Shown here in pieces: positions 9,858-19,261 of a DNA stretch of 64,000 nucleotides (within the stretch, counting starts at the first letter, position 1; each line of letters starts with the position of its first letter). The notes beneath the pieces were generated by a model, which was given only the letters and a program-made list of their open reading frames with translations, made no database searches and was not told the DNA's origin. This DNA is from Pseudomonas sp. stari2 (GTDB lineage: Bacteria > Pseudomonadota > Gammaproteobacteria > Pseudomonadales > Pseudomonadaceae), in the NCBI RefSeq assembly GCF_040760005.1, contig NZ_CP099760.1, positions 1,297,501 through 1,361,500 of the forward strand. Direction: 5' to 3'. Position numbers and translations under genes: made by a program.

Positions 9858-11444
9858 TCAGTCCCGCATTTCGGTCTGGCGTTCGACGGGGTCGATCAGC
9901 ACGGCTTTCTGCTGGCGCACCAGCAGATCGAGAATTTCATCCTGGCGATCACCAAGGACGCCGTTGAAGCTGATGCCGCTGGATTTGGTCGGCGCCAGCA
10001 TCGACACGCGGTACAGCTCGACGCTCAGCGGCGAGTCGATGGCCATCGGGCCGCTGCCGTTGGCCGCCAGTTCGCCGCCGACCACGATCAGCGAAACCTG
10101 GGCGTCGAACGGGTCGAGCTTGATGTCGCGGTCGGTGTCGGTCAGGTCCTTGATGTGGCCGTAGACGCCGGTCAGGCCGTTGGCCATGGCGATGTTTTCG
10201 TAAAGGCGGATGTTCACGCTGTTACGAATGCGGATGCCGTGGCGCTTGTTGCTGATGACTTTGTTGCCCCACAGCAGGTTGTCGGCGGACTCGTAGAGCG
10301 TGATGCCATCGGTGTGGTTCTTGTAGATCTCGTTGTAGGCGACGATGTTGTTCACGCTGTTACGGTCGATCACCAGCCCGGAGAGGTGGTTGTCGAAGCT
10401 CTTGTTGTTGAAGATGAAGCTGTCGTTCACCTCACGGGAAATGATGATCCCGTGCTTCTTCTTCGTCCCGTGGACGGTGTTCTCGGCAATGATCAGGCCG
10501 TGGGAACGGTCGTGGGGGTCGATACCGTAGACGATGTTGTCCTTGTAGGTGTTGCCCTTGACCACGAAGTCGCGGGTCTCGTAGCAGTAGAAGCCGTACC
10601 ACATGTCCGAGAACTCGGAACCGACGATCCAGCCGGTCGGCTCGGGACGCTTGAGCACCTTGGCCATGTTCGGTGTGTACTGGGAAATACTCACGCCGTA
10701 GGACTTACTGTTGGCGTAGCCGAAGCTGGCCATCTTGCTGTTGACGATGTAGGTCTCGGTGCCGCCCCAGGCCAGCAGGAACGGGCGGAATTCCTTCGGC
10801 GAACGGAAGGTCGCCGGACCGTTGTCCTTCTCGCGCCAGCCGGTGACCTTGGTGTCACGCACGAACAACTGGCCGTCGTTGACCAGGAACGAACCGGCCT
10901 CCTGGGACAGGCGCAATTCCTGGGTCTGGCCGTCGATTTCGAGGATGCCTTTGCGGCCCACGACGATTGGCAACTTGGCCAGGTATACGCCCGGCGAGGT
11001 TTCGCTGAAGTACTGCTTGGGCAGTTTCTGCGCCAGCTCCTTCAGGTTCATGTAACCGTCGTCGACGAAGATCGCCTGCGGGATGCCGTGCTGACGCACC
11101 ACCCATTCGGCCATCTTGTTGTCGCCGCCGATGAAGTCCTTCAGGGCGTCTTCCTGCATCATCCGGCGCACGCTGATCTTGCCCGGTTTGCTGCGCACGA
11201 TTTTCGCGGCAGCGGCCTCGGCGGTGAAGCCGGAGAGGTCGGGCAGTTTCGGCTTGGCCAGCTCCAGCGCTTCAGTTGGTGCGCTGCTGACGGTGTAGGT
11301 CTTGGCCTGTTGCAGCTCCTTGGCGATGGTGACCGGCTTGCCTGGCTGAGAGGCCGCCGGTTCGACCGTGGCGAAGGCGCCAGTCGAGGCCAGCAACATT
11401 GCGCCGGCCAACAGGCTGAGCGAGCCTTTCCTTGGGTTGTTCAT
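9858..11444 (-). CDS. algG: Poly(beta-D-mannuronate) C5 epimerase AlgG
   Basis: A 528-residue periplasmic epimerase that converts mannuronate residues in the nascent chain to guluronate. It has a signal peptide ending near residue 25, a right-handed parallel beta-helix of CASH/PbH1 repeats in the second half, and the catalytic DPHDR motif at about residue 310. Start: ATG at 11444 is preferred because GGGAG lies 8 bases upstream and the signal peptide then starts normally. An ATG at 11471 overlaps the algE stop as ATGA but has no ribosome-binding site. AlgG also protects the polymer from AlgL as part of the export complex. Confidence 0.96.
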   Translation of the reverse strand: MNNPRKGSLSLLAGAMLLASTGAFATVEPAASQPGKPVTIAKELQQAKTYTVSSAPTEALELAKPKLPDLSGFTAEAAAAKIVRSKPGKISVRRMMQEDALKDFIGGDNKMAEWVVRQHGIPQAIFVDDGYMNLKELAQKLPKQYFSETSPGVYLAKLPIVVGRKGILEIDGQTQELRLSQEAGSFLVNDGQLFVRDTKVTGWREKDNGPATFRSPKEFRPFLLAWGGTETYIVNSKMASFGYANSKSYGVSISQYTPNMAKVLKRPEPTGWIVGSEFSDMWYGFYCYETRDFVVKGNTYKDNIVYGIDPHDRSHGLIIAENTVHGTKKKHGIIISREVNDSFIFNNKSFDNHLSGLVIDRNSVNNIVAYNEIYKNHTDGITLYESADNLLWGNKVISNKRHGIRIRNSVNIRLYENIAMANGLTGVYGHIKDLTDTDRDIKLDPFDAQVSLIVVGGELAANGSGPMAIDSPLSVELYRVSMLAPTKSSGISFNGVLGDRQDEILDLLVRQQKAVLIDPVERQTEMRD

Positions 11445-11470
11445 GTCGGGCACTCCCTTCGCGGTTTGCA

Positions 11471-12952
11471 TCAGAAGCGCCAGATCACGTCGATGAACGC
11501 GCGGTGCATGTACGAGTCGACCTGGCTGCCATAGGCGTCACCCGGCTTGAACACGCCGCCACGCAAACGCACCAGCGCCGAAGGCTCGTCGATCGACTGG
11601 CTCAACGCCGCCGGTAGCAGGCCTTGCTTGAAGTACTTGGTGACCACCAGATCCATTTCCTGGCCCAGATCCTTGTTGCCGTCCTGCAGGGGCAGCGAGG
11701 TGCTGGAGAGGATTGCGCCGGTCACGTCGTCGGTGTTGTTTTCCACAGCGTTGATGCCGTTGCTGCCCACCGGTTTGTTGCCGTCCACGCGCCAGAACTT
11801 GTGGTAGATCAGGCTGGCGTCGTACTGGTCGTTGAGCATCCAGGAACCGAACAAAGTGGCGGTCTGCATGTTGTTCATTTCGCCACGGAACGCTTCACCG
11901 AAACGGTGAACCCGCGAGCGCGTACCGGTGTAGTTCGAGCGGTTGCTTTCCAGGCCGTTCTGTTGGTAATCGGCGCTGGCGCGGGCATAAGCCGCACCGA
12001 CTTGCCATTGCGGATCGAGGCGCAGGCGCACGCCGATGTCGGTGGCCCAGCCGTTGATGTCTTCGCTGCGTTTGGCTTGTGCCGGACGGCTGCCATCGGC
12101 GTTCAGCGGGTTGACCGTGTCGCGGTCGCCGCTCATGCCGGTGATGCTGCCCCAATAGTTGACGGTGTTGGTGTTGCGCCAGTTGTAGGCGTCGCTGTCG
12201 GCGGTCAGGCCGAGCCAGCTGATGTCGCCGTTCTGGGTTTTGTCGAGGGTGTCGCGGGGCACGCCCGGTTCGGCGTAATCGAGTTTGCCGTTATCGTGGG
12301 TGTGATGGCCGCGAATGCCAACCCAGTTGCCCGGTGTCCACTGATACGCCGCATCGGCGTAAGCATGCAGGCGATCCTTGTCTTTCGGCGCCAGCTCTTT
12401 CAGGTCGGTGCGGTATTCGCTGAAACGTTCGGCGACACCGGCGTTGGCGCGCAGCAGGGTGGTGTCGAAGGTCCAGTTCAGCGCTTCGATATTGGTGTCG
12501 CGCCACTGGCCGTCGTCGTTGCGCAGGCGCTGGCGACCGAACTTGAGGATTTCGCCGGGGTAAGGCGTCAGGCCGCTGTAGCCGACCCAGAACTCACGCA
12601 TCGCCAGGTAGTTCTTCTTGGTCTTGCGATCACCGCTGTCGGTGGTTTCGGTACCGTCGGACTGTTGCAGGGTGTCGGTCTCGATGATGTCGGTCGAGGT
12701 CACGGCCTGGCCCATGGCGTAGGCGCTCCACGCGCCGCTTTCGCCGTAGATCCACGGACGCAGGTCGAGGCCGACACCGTTGACGTCGCCGCCGGGCGCG
12801 GTGCCGAGATCGCGGTCGTCTTCGGACTGGCCGGTGATTTTCACTTCGAGGCCGAAGTTCTTGGTTTCAGTGATCGCGGCCAGTGTCGGGCAAGACCAGA
12901 TCAGCGCGAACGAAAGGCCAATGCCGGCCTTCACGAATGGATTCAACTTCAT
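11471..12952 (-). CDS. algE: Alginate export outer-membrane porin AlgE
   Basis: A 493-residue outer-membrane beta-barrel that secretes alginate. It has a signal peptide of about 25 residues, then a sequence of alternating amphipathic strands ending in a C-terminal aromatic (IDVIWRF), the usual recognition signal for outer-membrane assembly. In P. aeruginosa AlgE is an 18-strand, electropositive channel plugged by a periplasmic loop. The ATG overlaps the algK stop by four bases (ATGA), so AlgK and AlgE, which work together, are translationally coupled. Confidence 0.97.
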   Translation of the reverse strand: MKLNPFVKAGIGLSFALIWSCPTLAAITETKNFGLEVKITGQSEDDRDLGTAPGGDVNGVGLDLRPWIYGESGAWSAYAMGQAVTSTDIIETDTLQQSDGTETTDSGDRKTKKNYLAMREFWVGYSGLTPYPGEILKFGRQRLRNDDGQWRDTNIEALNWTFDTTLLRANAGVAERFSEYRTDLKELAPKDKDRLHAYADAAYQWTPGNWVGIRGHHTHDNGKLDYAEPGVPRDTLDKTQNGDISWLGLTADSDAYNWRNTNTVNYWGSITGMSGDRDTVNPLNADGSRPAQAKRSEDINGWATDIGVRLRLDPQWQVGAAYARASADYQQNGLESNRSNYTGTRSRVHRFGEAFRGEMNNMQTATLFGSWMLNDQYDASLIYHKFWRVDGNKPVGSNGINAVENNTDDVTGAILSSTSLPLQDGNKDLGQEMDLVVTKYFKQGLLPAALSQSIDEPSALVRLRGGVFKPGDAYGSQVDSYMHRAFIDVIWRF

Positions 12953-14355
12953 AATTTTTCCTCGCCGTCTTCTTCTTGCAGGGCGTGCAGTTGCAGCGTG
13001 TTCTGATTCAGGGCACCACGGCTGGCCTGTTCCTGTTGCAACAGGCGCTGGGCTTCGGCCAGGCGCTCGGGCGGCAATTGCGCCGCGAGGGTGGTCGCCA
13101 GTTCATCGGCTTGCGGCGTGTTCTGGGCCTTGGCCAACTGGCTGAACACATAGGCATTGAGTGGGTCAGGCCGGGTGCCCTTGCCTTGGGAAAACAGCTG
13201 GGCGATGGCGAAGTCGGCGCTGTTCTGGCCGTTGCGCGCAGCGGTCAGCAGATGGTCGAGAGCCTTTTGCGGATAGACCTTGCCCAGGTAGCCGCGGCGG
13301 TAGATCTGGCCGAGGTAGTAGTCAGCGGCAACTTCGCGGCCAACGGCTTTCTGGAAATGCTCCTCGGCGACTTTCGCGTCGGCCGGCACCAGTTTGCCTT
13401 CGTAGTAGAGCTTGCCCAGCAACAGCTCGGCGCGGGGCTGATCGGCGGCGCGGCCGTTGTCCAGGTACTTCATCATCTGATCGACATCGCCCAGTTCCGG
13501 GAAGTCGTAGAGCAGTTGCGCCAGCGTCACCCACGAGGCCGGGTAGCCCGGAGCGATCGGTTCGAGCAGCGATTGCGCAGTCTTTTCGTCGGTCTTGCCG
13601 AGGGTCGAATCGGCGAGCACACGGGCAACGGAGTCCACGCGCTGGGCCGTGACGCTGCCACGGCTGTAACTGGCCTGCAGTTGCTTGATCAGCTCGGCCT
13701 GCTGGTCCGGTTGGGCACGTTTCTGATAGACCGTGGCCAGTTCGACGTAGCAGATGTCGGTGGTGTGCAACGCGGCCTTGCAGATCTTTTCCACGTCATC
13801 CAGATGCTGGTCGTAAGTGCCCTGGGTGCGATACAGCAGCACCTGCGCCAGACCCGCTTCCGGGTAACCGGATTTGCGCCACTGATCGATCTGCTGCTGG
13901 GCGTTGATGTTCGGGAAACTGTGCGGGTATTGCAGGTACAGCATCGCCAGCGGGATCAACGTATTGCCTTCGCCATTGGCGGCGGCTTTCTTCAGCAGGG
14001 TTTCGGCTTCGTGATGCTCGGCTTCGGTGGAGCCGGGCTTGGCCACCAGCAAACGACCGAGTCGGGCCTGGGCGCGCGGCGACACATCAGCGGCTGCGCG
14101 ATAGGTCGCCTCGGCCTGTTTGATCTGCGCAGGGTCGCGACTGTCGACCTGGATGTCGGCGAGACCAACCTGAGCTTCGCTGTAACCCAGATCGGCCAGC
14201 GCACGGTAGTTCTGCGCGGCGGTCGCGGTGTCACCGCGCTTCAGCGCTTCGTTGGCCAGACGTTGGTCGGGCAGGCCGGCGCAACCGGCCAGGGCAATTG
14301 CCATGGCCAGGGTCAGCGGAACCGGCAGGATTCTGATAGGGCTCGTCACGGGCAT
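12949..14355 (-). CDS. algK: Alginate biosynthesis TPR lipoprotein AlgK
   Basis: A 468-residue outer-membrane lipoprotein with a lipobox (LAGC, Cys25) after a hydrophobic signal. The rest is alpha-helical Sel1/TPR-like repeats (for example [24 protein letters not shown]). AlgK is the scaffold that helps AlgE assemble and links it to AlgX and Alg44. Start: ATG at 14355 has GAGG only two to three bases away, whereas GTG at 14349 has the same GAGG at 8 bases, so the true protein may be two residues shorter. It ends in an ATGA overlap with algE. Confidence 0.96.
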   Translation of the reverse strand: MPVTSPIRILPVPLTLAMAIALAGCAGLPDQRLANEALKRGDTATAAQNYRALADLGYSEAQVGLADIQVDSRDPAQIKQAEATYRAAADVSPRAQARLGRLLVAKPGSTEAEHHEAETLLKKAAANGEGNTLIPLAMLYLQYPHSFPNINAQQQIDQWRKSGYPEAGLAQVLLYRTQGTYDQHLDDVEKICKAALHTTDICYVELATVYQKRAQPDQQAELIKQLQASYSRGSVTAQRVDSVARVLADSTLGKTDEKTAQSLLEPIAPGYPASWVTLAQLLYDFPELGDVDQMMKYLDNGRAADQPRAELLLGKLYYEGKLVPADAKVAEEHFQKAVGREVAADYYLGQIYRRGYLGKVYPQKALDHLLTAARNGQNSADFAIAQLFSQGKGTRPDPLNAYVFSQLAKAQNTPQADELATTLAAQLPPERLAEAQRLLQQEQASRGALNQNTLQLHALQEEDGEEKL

Positions 14356-14364
14356 GTCCTCGAC

Positions 14365-15534
14365 TTAAAGACCGGCAGCCATGGCTTTGTCGATCAACCA
14401 GTTCAGGTTCGGACCACGGTCGCTGTTCACTTCCACCGGGCGGCCGGCGAAGCTGCTGTCCAGCGGCTCGTCGGGCTGGATCTGTACGCGGATGTCGGAG
14501 GACAGGTCGGCGCTTTTCAGACTGGTGCTGCTGACGATCTTGCCGGTGCGGGTCTTGTCTTCGCCGGCAATCTGGAAGCTCACCGGTGTACCCGGGCGCA
14601 CGTCGCCGAACTGGCGATAGGAGAAGCGTGCATCGACGGTGGCCTGGGTGTTGCGTGGTACCAGGGTGAAGATCACGTCGCCCTTGCTCGCGTACTGACC
14701 GTCAGCCACCAGTTGCTGGGCAACGGTGCAATCGCACGGCGAGGTCAGGGTGCCGGTCATTTGCTTGCCGAACAGTTCTTCAACCTTGGCCGGTTGCAGT
14801 TGATCTTCGTCCAGATGGCCCTTGAGCACGTCGAGCATGCTGGTGCTGAAAGTCGCCAGCGGTGCGCCTTTGGCGGCAACGCCGTCGGATTTCACCAGGC
14901 TCTGCACGGTGCCGTCGCGCGGCATGGTGATGTTCATGCCCGGCACGCTGACCAGACCGGCCTGGGCATGGCTGACGAAGTACATGCTGTACACCGATTT
15001 GAAAACGAAACCCGCTGCCACGAGGCCGATCGCGAAAATGCCGGCGCTGAAGGTCACGGCTTTCAGGCGCCCGAACGGGGTCATGCCGTGGCCGCTGTCC
15101 TTGGTTTTGCGCGCCTTGGTGAAATTGTCGCGCTGCAGGGTCGCCAGCACTTCGCCGATGCTGACGATGTCGCCGGCCAGGTGCGAAGTAATCAGGTGGC
15201 GCAGGGTGGAAATGTCCTGCGGTTCGAGGTTCTGGAACTGGCAGCCGGCGCGGCCGGTCTGGCGATCGTAGGAACGCACTTGCAGTTCCACGTCCATGGC
15301 GATGCCGAGGTTGTCGATGACGAATTGCAGACGTGCCTTGCGCACCTCGCCAATGGTCAGCGGCAACTGACCGGCATTGAACGCCAGACCACCGGCAGAC
15401 AGATCGATGACTCGTGCTTCGACCGGTGTCCGGTCGGGACCGAAGAATCGCAGCTTGGCCGGGATTTTCACCCGGGCGTGCTGGCGCTGGGCTTCGGATT
15501 CATGCACTACGTTGGCGTTGACGGCGGTATTCAT
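14365..15534 (-). CDS. alg44: Alginate polymerase co-subunit Alg44 (c-di-GMP receptor)
   Basis: A 389-residue inner-membrane protein. The N-terminal PilZ domain carries the c-di-GMP-binding residues in the same positions as in P. aeruginosa (R17, R21, then D44-x-S46-x-x-G49). One membrane helix (about 163-185) leads to a periplasmic HlyD-like domain (about 200-389) that probably contacts AlgK and AlgX. Binding of c-di-GMP turns on the polymerase Alg8, so alginate synthesis is controlled after translation as well as by transcription. It lies 35 bases after alg8. Confidence 0.97.
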   Translation of the reverse strand: MNTAVNANVVHESEAQRQHARVKIPAKLRFFGPDRTPVEARVIDLSAGGLAFNAGQLPLTIGEVRKARLQFVIDNLGIAMDVELQVRSYDRQTGRAGCQFQNLEPQDISTLRHLITSHLAGDIVSIGEVLATLQRDNFTKARKTKDSGHGMTPFGRLKAVTFSAGIFAIGLVAAGFVFKSVYSMYFVSHAQAGLVSVPGMNITMPRDGTVQSLVKSDGVAAKGAPLATFSTSMLDVLKGHLDEDQLQPAKVEELFGKQMTGTLTSPCDCTVAQQLVADGQYASKGDVIFTLVPRNTQATVDARFSYRQFGDVRPGTPVSFQIAGEDKTRTGKIVSSTSLKSADLSSDIRVQIQPDEPLDSSFAGRPVEVNSDRGPNLNWLIDKAMAAGL

Positions 15535-15569
15535 AGGGGCGATTTCCTTGTTAATTCAAGAGGGGCGGG

Positions 15570-17060
15570 TCAGACCATCATCAGCAGCACGGCGACGAAA
15601 ATGCTGCCGGCGGAGAAGGTCATGGTCCGAGACGACCAGGTGTTGAACCAACGTTGAAAGCTGGCGAGGTCACGGGTCAGGGAAGTGGGCTGGCGAGTCC
15701 AGGATTGTTGGTCGAGGCGGAAGAACACGTAGATCTTCACCAGCGCGCCGACGATCTGGTTGTAATAGAGAATCACCGGGTAGGCTGGGCCGATACGGTG
15801 GCCGGAGCACGACAGCAGCAGTGTCAGAATCAGGCGGGTGATGCCGATCCACAGCAGGTACGCGAGGATGAACGCGCCGCCGTATTTGAAGCTGGCGATG
15901 ATCGCGACGGTCAGGCCCAGCAGTGAGGTCCACATCGATACGCGTTGGTCGAACAGCACTACTGAGGTGAAGGCGCCGAGGCGTTTCACACCCAGGCCCA
16001 GGGCTCGCGAGTTCTGCCGCAGGTTGTTGCCGTACCAGCGAAACATCAGTTTGCGACTGGCCTTGATGAAGCTTTTTTCCGGCGGGTGTTCAACGGTGTT
16101 GATTGCGGCGTCCGGCACGTAGAAGGTGTCGTAGCCCAGGCGCATCAGGCTGAACCAGCTCGACTTGTCGTCGCCGGTCAAAAACTTGAAACGGCCCAGA
16201 CGCCAGTGTTGCAGCGAGTCGCTTTCGACGTCGGCGATAAATTCCGGGTTGGTGACCACGGTGGCGCGGAACACCGACATGCGCCCAGTCATGGTCAGCA
16301 CGCGCTTGGACAGGGCCATCGAGCACATGTTGATGTGGCGCTGGGCGAAACGCAGCTTGTGCCATTCGCTCATGATGTAGCCGCCGCGCACTTCACAGAA
16401 TTCGTTGGTGGTCAGGCCGCCGACGTTGCCGAACAGCTGGAACCACGGCACGGTCTTGCGCACGGTGCCTTCACCGAGCACGGTGTCGCCGTCGATCACG
16501 GCGACCACGGCGCGGTCGTCGGGCAGGTGGCGGGAGATCGCGCGAAAACCATAAGCCAGGCCGTCGCGTTTACCGGTGCCGGGAATGCGCACGAAGTCGA
16601 GCTTCACGCGCTCTGGCGGATTCATCCGCGTCCACAGCGCCTTGACCAGCAGTTCATCGGACATTTCGACGATGGAGCAGACCACGGTGGTCGGCAGTTC
16701 GCAGTCGATGGCTTCGCGGATCACCGAGCTGTAGACCTGTGCGGTGGTCAACGCGTCGATGCGGAAACTGGTGACCATCAGAAACACATGGGACGGGTCC
16801 GCCGCTTTACCCAGCTTGCGCACTTTGCGTCGCAGGTGTGGGTAGACGATGTAGAGAAAAATCATGCCGCGCACAAAGTGCGTGGCACCCATCGAATAGC
16901 GCCAGATACCCACGGCGCCAATCAGGAAAATGAAGTCTTTCGACTCGGAGTCGAACGTGGACGTAGGCAGCATCAGGGCCAGGCCCATCAGCAGGCTCAG
17001 AAACAAAAGCCAGCCGGCGGATTGCAGAAAAAAATGTTTGAGCTTGGACATGACCGTCAT
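15570..17060 (-). CDS. alg8: Mannuronan synthase catalytic subunit Alg8
   Basis: A 496-residue family-2 glycosyltransferase in the inner membrane that polymerises GDP-mannuronate. Membrane helices lie at both ends (about 12-31, 45-75 and several after 355). The cytoplasmic glycosyltransferase domain shows DGD (190-192), TGDD (295-298, the catalytic-base region) and RW (341-342), matching the D, DxD, T(E/G)D, (Q/R)xxRW pattern of processive synthases. The ATG at 17060 has an alternative in-frame ATG three codons later (17051); neither has a strong ribosome-binding site. It follows algD by 74 bases. Confidence 0.96.
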   Translation of the reverse strand: MTVMSKLKHFFLQSAGWLLFLSLLMGLALMLPTSTFDSESKDFIFLIGAVGIWRYSMGATHFVRGMIFLYIVYPHLRRKVRKLGKAADPSHVFLMVTSFRIDALTTAQVYSSVIREAIDCELPTTVVCSIVEMSDELLVKALWTRMNPPERVKLDFVRIPGTGKRDGLAYGFRAISRHLPDDRAVVAVIDGDTVLGEGTVRKTVPWFQLFGNVGGLTTNEFCEVRGGYIMSEWHKLRFAQRHINMCSMALSKRVLTMTGRMSVFRATVVTNPEFIADVESDSLQHWRLGRFKFLTGDDKSSWFSLMRLGYDTFYVPDAAINTVEHPPEKSFIKASRKLMFRWYGNNLRQNSRALGLGVKRLGAFTSVVLFDQRVSMWTSLLGLTVAIIASFKYGGAFILAYLLWIGITRLILTLLLSCSGHRIGPAYPVILYYNQIVGALVKIYVFFRLDQQSWTRQPTSLTRDLASFQRWFNTWSSRTMTFSAGSIFVAVLLMMV

Positions 17061-17134
17061 CCGAAGGTGATGGGGGCTTCAAGCCGCCTGCCGATTCACG
17101 GCGTGCGGCTTGAAGCTCGAAGCGTGCTGCTGCG

Positions 17135-18451
17135 TTACCAGCAGATACCTTCGGTGCGGGAGCCGGCATCGGTGGTTTTGGCCATGAAACCGACCAGGTC
17201 GATGACCTGTTTACCGTGCGGTGCCTGCTGGGCCAGCGCGCGGAACTTCTCATCGCGGTTGCCGAGGATGATCACGTCGGAGTTGTCGATCACCGAGTCG
17301 AAGTCCGCATTGAGCAGGGACGAAACGTGGGGAATCTTCGACTCGATGTAGTCCTTGTTCGCGCCGTGGACACGGGCGTACTGAACGTTGCTGTCGTAGA
17401 TGCTCAGGTCGTAACCCTTGCCGATCAGCATCTCGGCCAGTTCCACCAGCGGGCTTTCGCGCAGGTCGTCGGTACCGGCCTTGAAGCTCAGGCCGAGCAG
17501 CGCGACTTTGCGTTTGTCGTGGCTTTCAACGATGTCGAAGGCGTTCTGCACTTGCGATTCGTTGCTGCGCATCAGCGAGTTGAGCAGCGGCGCCTCCACA
17601 TCCAGCGAGCCGGCGCGGTAGGTCAGGGCACGCACGTCTTTCGGCAGGCACGAGCCGCCGAAGGCAAAGCCCGGACGCATGTAGTACTGGGACAGGTTGA
17701 GGGTCTTGTCCTGGCAGACCACGTCCATCACTTCGCGGCCATCGACGCCCACTGCTTTGGCGATGTTGCCGATTTCGTTGGCGAAGGTCACTTTGGTCGC
17801 GTGCCAGACGTTGCAGGTGTACTTGATCATCTCGGCGACGGCGATGTCCTTGCGGATGATCGGTGCGTCGAGTTCTTCGTACAGCGATTGCAGAACGTCA
17901 CCCGAGGCCTTGTCGAACTCGCCGATGACGGTCATCGGTGGCAGGTCGTAGTCGGCGATCGCGGTGGATTCACGCAGGAACTCTGGGTTCACGGCTACAC
18001 CGAAATCAACGCCAGCTTTTTTGCCGGAGCAGTCTTCGAGGATCGGAATCACCACGTTGGCGACGGTGCCCGGCAGCACCGTGCTGCGCACGACGATGGT
18101 GTGACGGGTGGATTTTTCACGCAGGACAAAACCGATCTCGCGGCATACCGCTTCGATGTAGTTCAGTTCCAGGTCGCCGTTCTTTTTGCTCGGCGTGCCG
18201 ACGCAAATCATCGACAAATCGGTGTCACGAATCGCCTCGGCGAAATTGGTCGTACCGCGCAGACGGCCGGTCTCGATCCCTTGCGCCAGCAACTCGCCCA
18301 GGCCCGGTTCGACAATGGGGGATTTGCCAGCATTGATCATGTCGATCTTGTCTTTGGCAACATCGACGCCAACCACGTCATGGCCCCGTGCAGACAGGCA
18401 ACCGGCACACACTGCGCCGACGTAACCCAAACCAAATATGCTGATGCGCAT
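17135..18451 (-). CDS. algD: GDP-mannose 6-dehydrogenase
   Basis: A 438-residue cytoplasmic NAD-dependent enzyme that oxidises GDP-mannose to GDP-mannuronate, the committed step of alginate synthesis. It has the N-terminal Rossmann motif GLGYVG (7-12), the central UDP/GDP-sugar dehydrogenase dimerisation domain and the catalytic cysteine in FGGSCLPKD (Cys268). Length and residue numbering fit P. aeruginosa AlgD. It is the first gene of the operon, with a long untranslated region upstream, as expected for the AlgU-dependent algD promoter. Confidence 0.98.
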   Translation of the reverse strand: MRISIFGLGYVGAVCAGCLSARGHDVVGVDVAKDKIDMINAGKSPIVEPGLGELLAQGIETGRLRGTTNFAEAIRDTDLSMICVGTPSKKNGDLELNYIEAVCREIGFVLREKSTRHTIVVRSTVLPGTVANVVIPILEDCSGKKAGVDFGVAVNPEFLRESTAIADYDLPPMTVIGEFDKASGDVLQSLYEELDAPIIRKDIAVAEMIKYTCNVWHATKVTFANEIGNIAKAVGVDGREVMDVVCQDKTLNLSQYYMRPGFAFGGSCLPKDVRALTYRAGSLDVEAPLLNSLMRSNESQVQNAFDIVESHDKRKVALLGLSFKAGTDDLRESPLVELAEMLIGKGYDLSIYDSNVQYARVHGANKDYIESKIPHVSSLLNADFDSVIDNSDVIILGNRDEKFRALAQQAPHGKQVIDLVGFMAKTTDAGSRTEGICW

Positions 18452-18513
18452 CGCAATTACCTCTGTATATATCAGGCCGTTAGAAGGCCGGAGTTAATGG
18501 TGTTCAGCGGTCT

Positions 18514-18597
18514 TAGTGCACTCGAAAGTGTGACTTGCAGGCGTCACAATGCCGTGTGCAGGCATACTAAGTTTCGAGTGTCTAAATAAGTGCACTC
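18514..18597. repeat. Interleaved repeats in the algD leader
   Basis: A perfect 9-bp inverted repeat (CACTCGAAA at 18519-18527, TTTCGAGTG at 18572-18580) is overlapped by a direct repeat of AGTGCACTC (18515-18523 and 18589-18597). TGCAGGC also occurs twice between them (18536-18542 and 18557-18563). The block lies 63-146 bases before the algD ATG, within the predicted leader. Confidence 0.7.
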
Positions 18598-18923
18598 AAG
18601 ATGTGCGCAACCAGGCCTTATTGTTGTGACATGCCCTGTTATGCAGCGGATCCTCTGGCAAGAGGACTCTTGTGCAATCTTGTATTGCGCGCCCGATGTC
18701 AGGCGCAGGCCTGTAGATCGGGCGGTTGGGTGCTCAGGCGAGCACGTTTATAAGGGCGCGGCCTTGGCCTTGTAGGGGATATTGATGGTGCGTATCTCCT
18801 GTCCTTCGCTAGTTGTCCAGAGTTGTTGTCCATTCAGGCAAGTTGCTGTGACAACTTGGTTACATGGTTTTGATCTCTGCGTAAGTTATCTCGTACATAT
18901 TCGGCGAGAATCGTTACCGGTGG

Positions 18924-18950
18924 TATGAGCTATGCATTTGGACATAGTTC
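18924..18950 (-). promoter_or_regulatory. Candidate AlgU (sigma-22) promoter of the alginate operon
   Basis: On the minus strand the sequence reads GAACTA, then 16 bases, then TCATA. This fits the sigma-22 consensus (GAACTT, 16-17 bases, TCNNA) with one mismatch in the -35 box. Transcription would start near 18917, giving a leader of about 465 bases before algD; P. aeruginosa algD has a leader of roughly 370 bases. No clear full AlgR box (CCGTTCGTC) was found next to it; CCGCTCATC at 18955-18963 is only a 7/9 match. Confidence 0.55.
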
Positions 18951-19074
18951 CTGTCCGCTCATCGCGAAATCTGAAATTTTTTGAAATATTGAGAAAGATG
19001 GCACTGCTCTCATATTGATAGCACTTTCCATTTCGCCCTTTATTGATAGGTAGATAATCGCGTTAGATGGTTTT

Positions 19075-19109
19075 GTGCCACTACCCGGAAAAATTTCAGG
19101 TGCCACTAC
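19075..19109. repeat. Tandem 10-bp direct repeat upstream of the algD promoter
   Basis: GTGCCACTAC occurs twice (19075-19084 and 19100-19109), 25 bases apart. It lies in an AT-rich stretch about 125-185 bases upstream of the candidate AlgU promoter. The spacing and position suggest a regulator-binding region, but I cannot name the protein. Confidence 0.55.
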
Positions 19110-19210
19110 TGAAAAAAATGACAACTGTCGAGTGAAAGAAAAGATAGAAATGGGGGTGATGTTTTTATGGCGCCAATAAGTCGGCGAAAAGGCGGGAGGT
19201 TTTTTTGACG

Positions 19211-19250
19211 TCGTGCGAGGTGCACGACTCTTTATATAAAGAGTCGTGCA
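19211..19250. repeat. 30-bp perfect palindrome with an alternative hairpin arm
   Basis: Bases 19221-19250 form a perfect palindrome with 15-base arms (TGCACGACTCTTTAT / ATAAAGAGTCGTGCA). A third copy of one arm end (GTCGTGC, 19211-19217) can pair with GCACGAC at 19222-19228 instead, giving two mutually exclusive hairpins. It lies 11 bases beyond the yaaA stop codon. It could act as a yaaA transcript end, but there is no T run on the minus strand. Confidence 0.8.
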
Positions 19251-19261
19251 ATGGGCATGCT

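Larger units (their letters stand above)
18452..19220. other. Intergenic regulatory region between algD and yaaA
   Basis: About 770 bases without a credible gene. The part from about 18830 to 19200 is visibly richer in A and T than the flanking genes. It holds the candidate AlgU promoter and the repeats listed separately. A 64-codon minus-strand frame at 18930-19124 has no supported start or recognisable product and overlaps these sites. Confidence 0.8.

Noticed and set aside
12976..15657. An 893-codon plus-strand open frame
   Set aside because: Shadow of algK, alg44 and the end of alg8; composition is typical of an antisense frame.
18955..18963. AlgR-like box CCGCTCATC
   Set aside because: Only 7 of 9 bases match CCGTTCGTC, which is too weak to claim.
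18930..19124. 64-codon minus-strand frame upstream of algD
   Set aside because: No ribosome-binding site and no recognisable product, and it lies in the AT-rich regulatory region with repeats.
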